Positions 1 to 5,744 of a DNA stretch of 13,523 bases are shown here, in pieces; within the stretch, counting starts at the first letter, position 1; each line of letters starts with the position of its first letter. The notes beneath the pieces are model-generated. The model made no database searches. It was given only the letters and a program-made list of their open reading frames with translations, and was not told the DNA's origin. The DNA is from an uncultured Actinomyces sp. (lineage in GTDB: Bacteria; Actinomycetota; Actinomycetes; Actinomycetales; Actinomycetaceae): assembly GCA_902373545.1 (NCBI GenBank), contig CABKMZ010000046.1, positions 1 to 13,523 on the forward strand, in the 5' to 3' direction. Both the position numbers and the translations under genes were made by a program.

Positions 1-82
1 ACGAATACACGAGGCCACCCACCACCGGCAGCACAACGAACACACACACGAGGACGAGGATCATCCGCACGCGACTCTTCAT
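1..82 (-). CDS. Membrane-anchored paralog, N-terminal fragment (copy 4 of array)
   Basis: Only the first 27 codons are in the window; the gene runs off the left edge. It starts at ATG 80-82, preceded by a purine-rich GAAGAGG about 7 nt upstream. The peptide begins MKSRVRMILVLVCVFVVLPV, a basic N-terminus followed by a hydrophobic stretch, and matches the first 26 residues of the paralog at 138-1142 except for one Val/Leu change. By analogy with the complete copies it is a type II (N-in) membrane protein with an outer C-terminal domain. It is the last visible gene of a minus-strand tandem array, 55 nt after the stop of the preceding copy. Function is not recognised. Confidence is high that it is a real gene start because the homology begins exactly at the ATG. 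Confidence 0.8.
   Translation of the reverse strand, partial: MKSRVRMILVLVCVFVVLPVVGGLVYS
11..82 (-). repeat. 72-nt 5'-end direct repeat, copy 1
   Basis: Encodes the start codon, basic N-terminus and membrane segment of the truncated paralog. It is 71/72 identical to 1071-1142; the single difference is G58. Similarity stops abruptly upstream of the ATG. Confidence 0.9.
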
Positions 83-116
83 GGCATAACCTCTTCTCTC
101 ATCACGACAACACTAC

Positions 117-134
117 GGGCGCCGCAACGCGCCC
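117..134 (-). terminator. Possible attenuating hairpin between paralogs
   Basis: GGGCGC (117-122) and GCGCCC (129-134) form a perfect six-pair G+C stem with a six-base loop, lying just after the stop codon of the 138-1142 gene as read on the minus strand. There is no clear T-run after it, so it may slow rather than stop transcription into the next paralog, or stabilise the mRNA end. Confidence 0.35.
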
Positions 135-137
135 CAC

Positions 138-1142
138 TCACGAGTTCGGAGGGTAGTGAAACACCTCGCCGACCCTGAACATGACACGAGCATCGCCCGC
201 CTCGTCGAAGCACAGCGCACCCGCCAGCTCGACGGAAACGACATCAGCGTCAGTCTTAATCCAAACCGTTTCCAAACCGTCTAAACCATCGGTCTGCCAC
301 CAAACCTTCTCCTCCACTTCATCGGTCACAGTACCCGAAAAGTCGAAAGTGGGACACAGCGCGCCCTGCGCTGCTTCCGCTCCGAAACATGACCGCGCAA
401 GCGAGTCAAAGCTTCCCTCAAACCACGCGCGCGTCTCATCGTCAGGCATCACGCTGATCGTCTTATCCGACCCGTACCCGGCCAACTCAATCGACGAGGC
501 ACCAACCTCGGAATTAATGAGCACATCGGTATGCTCACTCACCTTATCGACCGCAACCTCATAGACACCCGGGTACGCATAGACAGTCGCCGCATTGACG
601 TGCTGGGGCAGCACACCATCGGCCGATACGCCCGCAGGAATAGCGACACCGTCACTGCTCGTCGCCCCCGCGCGACCAAGCGACACCCCGCCGACACTGA
701 CGTCTGAGGCATAGCCCTCCAGGGTGACTCGGTCGAATTGAGCGAGCCCCTCAGTCACTTTCCATAGCCCCACATGAGGCCGCGGAAAACCGGAACGCTC
801 CAAAGAGATGATGCGCCGGAAGCTACGCCCGTCAATACTCATCTCAACCCACACGTCCTGCTTGCCGTCGCCGTCAGGATCGCCGATAGCGACCACACCC
901 GTCACGCTGGCAAGAGACGACGGCTGGCTTCGACGCAGATCGGGCACCTCCCCCACCTTCGAAGACAATTCCGCTGACTCCACGCCCATCGCGTCCTCGA
1001 AGCGCCCCTGCGCGATCGCCTCGGCGTAGTGGCGCACAGCCGCCTCCGCGCTGATCCTCGACAGATATACGAGGCCACCCACCACCGGCAGCACAACGAA
1101 CACACACACGAGGACGACGATCATCCGCACGCGACTCTTCAT
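138..1142 (-). CDS. Membrane-anchored paralog with outer domain (copy 3)
   Basis: 334 residues, function not recognised. ATG at 1140-1142 is chosen because GGAGGG (1147-1152) lies 4 nt upstream and because the paralogs start at the same MKxRVRM; the frame is open 11 codons further but without a comparable site. Residues 1-6 are basic, 7-27 form a membrane segment, and 33-52 carry AxxxYAEAIAQGRFEDAM, a helix-like motif shared by the complete copies. The rest should lie outside the membrane. Conserved parts are GYASDVSVGGVSLG (143-156), YAYPGVYEV (189-197), DDETRAW (234-240) and three cysteines, C252, C263 and C311. Residues 88-96 read DPDGDGKQD, a calcium-loop-like DxDxDGxxD absent from the other two complete copies. 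The beta-rich VSVGG...YPGxY pattern faintly recalls TcaA/PEGA-type domains, a weak inference. Confidence 0.85.
   Translation of the reverse strand: MKSRVRMIVVLVCVFVVLPVVGGLVYLSRISAEAAVRHYAEAIAQGRFEDAMGVESAELSSKVGEVPDLRRSQPSSLASVTGVVAIGDPDGDGKQDVWVEMSIDGRSFRRIISLERSGFPRPHVGLWKVTEGLAQFDRVTLEGYASDVSVGGVSLGRAGATSSDGVAIPAGVSADGVLPQHVNAATVYAYPGVYEVAVDKVSEHTDVLINSEVGASSIELAGYGSDKTISVMPDDETRAWFEGSFDSLARSCFGAEAAQGALCPTFDFSGTVTDEVEEKVWWQTDGLDGLETVWIKTDADVVSVELAGALCFDEAGDARVMFRVGEVFHYPPNS
1071..1142 (-). repeat. 72-nt 5'-end direct repeat, copy 2
   Basis: 70/72 identical to 3157-3228. The ungapped alignment at offset 2086 continues to about 1060 (83 nt, three mismatches). A second block at 986-1034 matches 3072-3120 at 46/49 with the same offset. 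The stretch between the blocks is less similar. Confidence 0.9.
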
Positions 1143-1213
1143 GAAACCCTCCAAAAACGACGGACACAATTGCAACGGGCCTTCGCTTTCTGCGAGCCAC
1201 GCCCCGGAATGTT

Positions 1214-2230
1214 CTAGCGATAGCTTCTAAAGACGATACGGCGCTCACCCGACTGATCGAAGCAGACCTCGCTCTTCAGCCCCACCGTAGTTTCATAATC
1301 ACCGGTCGTGACCTGAATGGAGGGGGCACTCAGTCCTTCGCGTTGATCACCGCTGATCTCACCAACATCGATCGAGTCGGCTCGAGGGTACTGTTGCGTG
1401 TGGCACACGGCTTCTTCCGGTTTCTCCCCCCGAAGACACGCGGTCGCCAAAGCAGCGAAGCGTTCCTGATGCCATGCGTGCGTCTCCTCATCCACGGTGA
1501 TGTCGACCTGATGACGTGCACGAGTTCCCATTTCTATCGCCGAGGCTCCTGCGACGGAGTCGACAGAATACTCGGTGTGCTCGCTGAGCTGTGTCACGCC
1601 GATGACATACATGCCCGGGTACGCGTATACCTCGTGGTCATGGTGATCGGGATGCCACAGGTCGTCGCTCGCGGAAATAGAAATGCTAGCCGTGGTGCCT
1701 CCGACAGAGCCCAGCGAGACCCCGCCGACGGTTACCTCGGTGGCATAGCCTTCCGTGCGCACTGTCTCCTCACGAGCGGCTCCCTCTGCGATGCGCCAGG
1801 GACCTACGTGCAGCCTGAGAGAAGCCGTATTCTCCACGTAGATTTCACGGGTGACTGTGGAACCGTTGACGGAAAAGTCGATAGCGGCTCTCTGACGCCC
1901 CAACGCATCCCTGCCCGAATACATCCGCACAGCGGATACGGAAGAGGGCGCGGCCACCTGGGCCCGCCGCAGATCAACCAAGGAACCCCACGTAACACGG
2001 CTATCGTTGCGACCTCTGTCCATCTCAACGCTCAGCGCATCTTCGAAACGTCCCTGCGCGATCGCCTCCGCGTAGTAGCGCACGGCTGCCTCGGCACTGG
2101 TCCTCGCCAGGGAACTCACCGAGCCAATCAGTGGCAGGAAAACGAAGACATACACGAGGACAACAATGGTCCGCGCGCGATTCTTCGGGGACCAACTCTT
2201 ACGCAGCATTGTCACGTACCCCCTCGTCAC
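1214..2230 (-). CDS. Membrane-anchored paralog, most diverged copy (copy 2)
   Basis: 338 residues from GTG 2228-2230. This start overlaps the previous stop as GTGA and has GGAGG (2236-2240) 5 nt upstream, so translational coupling is likely. ATG 2207-2209 is an alternative: it has AGGGGG (2219-2224) 9 nt upstream and would remove seven residues. The protein has a basic N-terminus, a membrane segment at about 22-40, then YYAEAIAQGRFEDAL (52-66), GYATEVTVGGVSLG (161-174), YAYPGMY (202-208), DEETHAW (247-253) and the family cysteines C265, C276 and C323. A histidine-rich run, HPDHHDHE (193-200), is unique to this copy and might bind metal. Its 5' end does not share the near-identical 72-nt block of the other copies. 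Function is unknown; it probably has an outer location like its neighbours. Confidence 0.83.
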   Translation of the reverse strand: MTRGYVTMLRKSWSPKNRARTIVVLVYVFVFLPLIGSVSSLARTSAEAAVRYYAEAIAQGRFEDALSVEMDRGRNDSRVTWGSLVDLRRAQVAAPSSVSAVRMYSGRDALGRQRAAIDFSVNGSTVTREIYVENTASLRLHVGPWRIAEGAAREETVRTEGYATEVTVGGVSLGSVGGTTASISISASDDLWHPDHHDHEVYAYPGMYVIGVTQLSEHTEYSVDSVAGASAIEMGTRARHQVDITVDEETHAWHQERFAALATACLRGEKPEEAVCHTQQYPRADSIDVGEISGDQREGLSAPSIQVTTGDYETTVGLKSEVCFDQSGERRIVFRSYR

Positions 2231-3228
2231 TTCTTCCTCCGATAGCGGTTACTCTCGTCGAGGAACAACACCGTGTGGGCCTCACCCGCATCGTCGAAGC
2301 ACACCTCGTTGATGACATTCAGAAGCACGCGTTCGTCGGCTGTTTCTACATTGACGCCCCAGCTCCTAAGGCGCCCAAATTCCCTGGACGCCCCACCAAA
2401 GGAGACCGACTCAACACCCGATACCTCCACGCCCGGGCACACGACGCCTTCCGGCTTCTCACCCTTCACACAAGCGACGGCGAGGGACTCGAATTGTTCC
2501 TCCTGCCACGCTTCCGTCTCCTCATCGAGAGGGACCTCGAGCCTGTGGTTCAGAAGCCCCTGTGTGAAGGCGATAGTCTGCGCCCCCACCGAGGAATCGA
2601 CGAGCACTTCGGCCCCCTCGCCGACCGTGGTCACCTCCACCGGGTACACTCCCGGATACGCAACGAAGACGACGCTGCTGCTGCCCCTGTGCCACAGTCC
2701 CTCAGTTGGCACCGTCAGCGGGATAACCGTGCCGTCGCTGCCTTTCTCACTCACTGCGCCGAGCGTCATACCTCCGACGCTCACCTCAGAGGCGTACCCC
2801 TCCATGCTGAGCGGATACTTGGTAGCCAGCCCCTCAGTCACTTTCCACGCGCCCAGCAAGCCACGTCGAGAGGCATCGGGACGCAGGGTAATTGTGCGGG
2901 TCGTGACGTATCCATTGACGTTCAAGCCGATTCTGACGGCCTGGCTTCCATCCTGTTGCGCAACGCCCACGAGCGACACGCTCGTCACACTGGAGGGAAC
3001 GGCGATCTGGCCTCGCCGCAAATCGACGTTCTCGGGCTCCACGATGCCGGAAGCCTTGTCCGTTTCCATAGCCATCGCATCCTCGAAGCGCCCCTGGGCG
3101 ATCGCCTCGGCGTAGTAGCGAGCGGCGTCCTGCGCACTCGTGCGCGACAGATACACGAGGCCACCCACCACCGGCAGCACAACGAACACACACACGAGGA
3201 CAACGATCATCCGCACGCGATTCTTCAT
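2227..3228 (-). CDS. Membrane-anchored paralog, first gene of array (copy 1)
   Basis: 333 residues, function not recognised. It starts at ATG 3226-3228 with a GAGGGAG purine tract about 8 nt upstream. MKNRVRM is followed by a membrane segment (8-27), then AARYYAEAIAQGRFEDAM (35-52), WKVTEGLA (128-135), GYASEVSVGGMTLG (144-157), YPGVYPVEV (191-199), DEETEAWQ (235-242) and cysteines C253, C264 and C310, which align with those of the other copies. The C253-C264 pair (ten residues between) could form a disulfide outside the cell. The gene is the promoter-proximal member of the array, behind the hairpin at 3323-3354, and its stop overlaps the next start by GTGA. The extreme C-terminus is basic (NRYRRKK). 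Being next to the secretion genes suggests, but does not prove, a shared role. Confidence 0.86.
   Translation of the reverse strand: MKNRVRMIVVLVCVFVVLPVVGGLVYLSRTSAQDAARYYAEAIAQGRFEDAMAMETDKASGIVEPENVDLRRGQIAVPSSVTSVSLVGVAQQDGSQAVRIGLNVNGYVTTRTITLRPDASRRGLLGAWKVTEGLATKYPLSMEGYASEVSVGGMTLGAVSEKGSDGTVIPLTVPTEGLWHRGSSSVVFVAYPGVYPVEVTTVGEGAEVLVDSSVGAQTIAFTQGLLNHRLEVPLDEETEAWQEEQFESLAVACVKGEKPEGVVCPGVEVSGVESVSFGGASREFGRLRSWGVNVETADERVLLNVINEVCFDDAGEAHTVLFLDESNRYRRKK
3157..3228 (-). repeat. 72-nt 5'-end direct repeat, copy 3
   Basis: Encodes codons 1-24 of the first array gene. It differs from copy 2 by two bases: one changes Ser to Asn at codon 3 and the other is silent. The flanking upstream leader is unrelated between copies, so the homology edge falls at the start codon. 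Confidence 0.9.
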
Positions 3229-3322
3229 GAACTCACTCCCTCTCGCATGCCCAATCAGCCGCCGAGGGCATCGGTGCCCCCAACCTCCAAACGGTCAACA
3301 TAAGACAGCCTAGTACATACAC
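3229..3322 (-). promoter_or_regulatory. Leader of the paralog array with alternative hairpins
   Basis: This 94-base stretch lies between the hairpin at 3323-3354 and the first array gene. No convincing -35/-10 pair is visible on the minus strand; TTGACC (3293-3298) and TATGTT (3297-3302) are isolated partial matches. TGCCC on the minus strand (3266-3270) can pair either with GGGCA just upstream of it (3275-3279) or, extended by one base, with GGGCAT downstream (3247-3252), which sits beside the ribosome-binding site. Whether this matters is unknown. Confidence 0.35.
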
Positions 3323-3354
3323 CTGTGGGGTGGACCAACAGGTCCACCCCACAG
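3323..3354 (-). terminator. Perfect 14-bp hairpin after the FHA gene
   Basis: CTGTGGGGTGGACC (3323-3336) and GGTCCACCCCACAG (3341-3354) are exact inverted repeats around the loop AACA. The hairpin begins 17 nt past the stop codon of the 3372-4787 gene on the minus strand, so it most likely ends the eccC-phosphatase-FHA transcript. No T-run follows, which is common for actinobacterial terminators. It is the clearest boundary between the secretion genes and the paralog array. Confidence 0.7.
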
Positions 3355-3371
3355 ACAAGGCGCATGTGGCG

Positions 3372-4787
3372 TCAGCGCACGCGGAACTCGATGGTGGTTC
3401 CCTCGCCGACGTCGATGAGGTCGCCGTCGTTCAGTGCGATCGTCACCATGGGGGTGACGTCCTGGAAGGATCCGTCAGCGTGGCGCAGGACGGTGCCGTT
3501 GGCGCTGCCCAGGTCCATGAGGGCCCACGAGCCGGGCGTCGTCATCATGACGGCGCAGTGGGAACGCGAGATCTCGGTGGCCGGGCTGGGCACGCGCAGC
3601 ACGGTCGCCACGGGGCGGCCGGTCAGGGCGCGGGCGTCGGGGTCGCGGCCGATGACGACGTCGCGCGAGACCTCGACGGGCACGGTGCCGCCGTGGATCA
3701 GGAAGGCGACGGGGGCGGCCGGGCCGGCGTTGACGGGCGCGAGGCGCAGGATCGTGGCCTCGGTGTCGGTCTCGGCACCCAGGTCGGCCAGTCCGGCGGC
3801 GCTCATGGCCTCGGGCGCGGCGGGCGGCTCGGGTGCCATCTCGGGAGCGGGCTCCGGCTCGGGAGCGGGCTCAGCCTCAGGCTCCGGCGCAGGAGCGGGC
3901 TCAACCTCGGGCTCGGGCTCCAGCGCAGGAGCGGGAGCGGGCTCAACCTCGGGCTCGGGAGCAGGCTCGGGTTCGGGCTCGAACGAGGTGGACTCCGAGT
4001 AGGCGGCCAGGCGCTCGGTCGACGCGGCGGTGTTGACCGGCGGCTCGACGGCGTCGGCGACGACGTAGAGCTCGCTCGAGGTCTGCTCGACCTCATTCTC
4101 AGCGGCGTCCTCAATCGCATCCGTGGCCTCGACCTGCTCAGGCGCGGCGGTGCGCGCGGTGGGCGTCAGCGAGACGGGACCGTTGGAGGTGGCTGCAAGG
4201 AACTGAGCCTCGACGGCGGCCAGGTCGACCGACGACGTGTGCGTGGTGGTCGGCTCGGGCAGCTCCTCGCGCGCGTCGCGGCGGGCGCGGCGCTCGTGGT
4301 CGGGAATGTCGGGGTTGATGAGGAAGCCCATCGTGTCGACGGGCAGGGAAGCCAGGGCCTCGACCTCGTCCAGGGCGCGGCCGATGCGAATCTCGGCGGC
4401 CTCGACGCGGTCGGCGGCGGGGACCATCCACGTGATCTCGTCGCCCTCGTTGATGCTCGCCTCGAAGGTCTGCCACTCACCGGGGTTGAAGGGCCAGGCC
4501 CAGATCGGGTCGGTCCACACCTGCTCGGTGATCTGTCCTGCGGCGCGCATGCGCAGCTGGATGTTACCGAGGACTGTCAAGTAGGGCTGTTCGCCGGCGC
4601 AGTCCAGGAGCAGGACGTCGCCCTGCTCGGCCTGCACGTGGGAGAGCCACGCCTGCGTGTCGGCTCGTCCCCACACGACATCAGCCGCGGAGTCCGCAAA
4701 TTCGAGCGGCACCAACGCGGCACCGAGGGGTCCGGTGACGAGCATCGCGCCCTGTCCGCGACACAAGAAGCGTCCAATCTGAAGCAT
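3372..4787 (-). CDS. FHA-domain protein with Pro/Glu linker
   Basis: 471 residues. The C-terminal part (about 358-471) is an FHA domain, a phosphothreonine-binding fold. Its signature residues are present: G380-R381, S407-R408-S409-H410 and N430-G431-T432. Residues 269-327 form a low-complexity Pro/Glu/Ala linker of repeated EPEP/APAP units. Residues 1-150 form a separate folded-looking domain with several Trp (W39, W91, W96, W98) and hydrophobic strands, which I do not recognise; residues 150-268 are mostly acidic and likely disordered. No signal peptide or membrane segment is seen, so it should be cytoplasmic. Its ATG overlaps the stop of the PP2C gene (ATGA), so the two are co-translated. 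It probably reads phosphorylation that the phosphatase removes and couples this to EccC, the gene upstream; the coupling is inference from context. Confidence 0.88.
   Translation of the reverse strand: MLQIGRFLCRGQGAMLVTGPLGAALVPLEFADSAADVVWGRADTQAWLSHVQAEQGDVLLLDCAGEQPYLTVLGNIQLRMRAAGQITEQVWTDPIWAWPFNPGEWQTFEASINEGDEITWMVPAADRVEAAEIRIGRALDEVEALASLPVDTMGFLINPDIPDHERRARRDAREELPEPTTTHTSSVDLAAVEAQFLAATSNGPVSLTPTARTAAPEQVEATDAIEDAAENEVEQTSSELYVVADAVEPPVNTAASTERLAAYSESTSFEPEPEPAPEPEVEPAPAPALEPEPEVEPAPAPEPEAEPAPEPEPAPEMAPEPPAAPEAMSAAGLADLGAETDTEATILRLAPVNAGPAAPVAFLIHGGTVPVEVSRDVVIGRDPDARALTGRPVATVLRVPSPATEISRSHCAVMMTTPGSWALMDLGSANGTVLRHADGSFQDVTPMVTIALNDGDLIDVGEGTTIEFRVR
3838..3985 (-). repeat. Degenerate tandem repeat coding the Pro/Glu linker
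   Basis: Short G/C-rich units reading Glu-Pro and Ala-Pro codons. A 25-nt exact copy occurs at 3893-3917 and 3935-3959 (period 42 nt, 14 residues). Such tracts vary in length by slippage, so linker length may differ among strains. Confidence 0.75.
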
Positions 4788-5659
4788 CAGTCACTGCCTT
4801 CTCTACGAGGAACCCGGCGCGCTGTCTGAATCGACGCCGGACGTACTGGTTGAATCATTCGATTCATGACATTCGTTGTCAATGTTACTCGTGATTGGGT
4901 TCCTGCGTAGACTACAACCGCAGTTGAGTTGTCACGAGTGCCGGCTTCGAGGCTGGCTTTCACGAGGACATCGGCGGTTCCCTGCGGACCGTTGCCAGCG
5001 GCGACGATCGCGTGGATCTGGGAGTCTTGCAGGACCCCGTGCACGCCATCTGTACAGATGACGGCGCGATCGCCCTCTTCGAGGGGCATGATCGTGTAAT
5101 CCGCCTTGACGCTGCCGGATTGTCCGGCTCCCAGGGCCTTGGTGACGACGTTGGCCGGGGGAATCACCTGCGGCGCGCCGGAGGTGGCGGCCAGGTCGCG
5201 GGCTTCCTGCAAGGCGGAGTGGTCGTGGGTGAGCTGACGGATCCCGCCGGGGCCCACGACGTAGGCGCGCGAGTCGCCGACGTTGAAGGAGAGCCAGTAG
5301 GGGCCCTCGGGGGTCCACAGGACCATGAGGCCGGACAGGGTGGTGCCGGGCGCGCCCATCGGGTTATCGACGGGCGCCAGGCCGGCGACGGCGGTGGCTG
5401 CCGCGTCGATGGCGACGGAGAGGTCAACCAGGTCGACGGGGCGGTTTCCGAGGCGCTCAGGGCTCAGGAACTGCCGCAGAGTGATGACTGCCTTCGACGA
5501 GGCCTGGGCGCCGCCGAGGTGGCCACCCATTCCATCGGCGACCGCGAAGACGGGCGAAACCGCCAGCCAGGAGTCTTCATTTTCGGAGCGGACGGGACCG
5601 ATGTCAGTCGACGCGCCCCACGATAGTGGGGCGCGCTCAGCATGTTCACCCTGAGCCAT
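4787..5659 (-). CDS. PP2C-family Ser/Thr protein phosphatase
   Basis: 290 residues, soluble. It removes phosphate from Ser/Thr residues in a metal-dependent reaction. PP2C motifs appear in order: R24-SENED (24-29), the metal-binding [11 protein letters not shown] (40-50), GTTLSG (105-110), VGDSRAYVV (127-135), LTHDHS (143-148), CTDGVHGVL (202-210) and RDNSTAVVV (242-250). The metal-ligand positions D42, D204 and D243 are all intact, so it should be active. Residues 255-290 are a basic, probably flexible tail. The length is normal for bacterial stand-alone PP2C enzymes. It starts at ATG 5657-5659 behind GAAGG, lies 85 nt after eccC and overlaps the FHA gene by one base in ATGA. The likely substrates are the FHA partners or components of the secretion machine; the matching kinase is not in the window. 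Confidence 0.93.
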   Translation of the reverse strand: MAQGEHAERAPLSWGASTDIGPVRSENEDSWLAVSPVFAVADGMGGHLGGAQASSKAVITLRQFLSPERLGNRPVDLVDLSVAIDAAATAVAGLAPVDNPMGAPGTTLSGLMVLWTPEGPYWLSFNVGDSRAYVVGPGGIRQLTHDHSALQEARDLAATSGAPQVIPPANVVTKALGAGQSGSVKADYTIMPLEEGDRAVICTDGVHGVLQDSQIHAIVAAGNGPQGTADVLVKASLEAGTRDNSTAVVVYAGTQSRVTLTTNVMNRMIQPVRPASIQTARRVPRREGSD

Positions 5660-5699
5660 CTACCTTCGTCTTTCTCGCTGCGTTGGGCGCGTGGGATAA

Positions 5700-5744
5700 C
5701 GCGTAACACCGTTATTCTACACGCGAGCCAGAAATGGTTACGCG
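5700..5744 (-). promoter_or_regulatory. Inverted repeat and possible -10 upstream of PP2C gene
   Basis: CGCGTAAC (5700-5707) and GTTACGCG (5737-5744) are perfect 8-bp inverted repeats 29 nt apart, in the gap between eccC and the phosphatase gene. Between them on the minus strand lies TAGAAT (5714-5719), a good -10 match, but without a convincing -35. A second short repeat, ATAACG (5696-5701) with CGTTAT (5710-5715), overlaps it. It could be an internal promoter with an operator, or a weak terminator after eccC. Confidence 0.35.

Noticed and set aside
1143..1213. Gap between two paralogs examined for a promoter or terminator
   Set aside because: Beyond the ribosome-binding site, only a 4-bp stem (TCGC/GCGA) and no credible -10/-35 pair were seen.
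11..3228. 72-nt repeats considered as insertion-sequence ends or attachment sites
   Set aside because: All copies lie at the same coding position of homologous genes. There is no transposase, no terminal inverted repeat and no target duplication.
1343..3303. Long open frames on the plus strand opposite the paralog array (1343-2245 and 2131-3303)
   Set aside because: They lie fully antisense to three homologous genes with good starts and stops. Their translations are Arg/His-rich with no family motif, as expected for shadow frames in high-G+C DNA.
3838..3985. Repeat tract considered as a CRISPR array
   Set aside because: The units are short, degenerate and in frame within a Pro/Glu linker; there are no unique spacers and no cas genes.
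3330..4829. 499-codon plus-strand frame rich in Gly, Arg and Asp
   Set aside because: It is the complement of the FHA gene and its Pro/Glu linker. The Gly-rich look comes from reading the repeat codons backwards.
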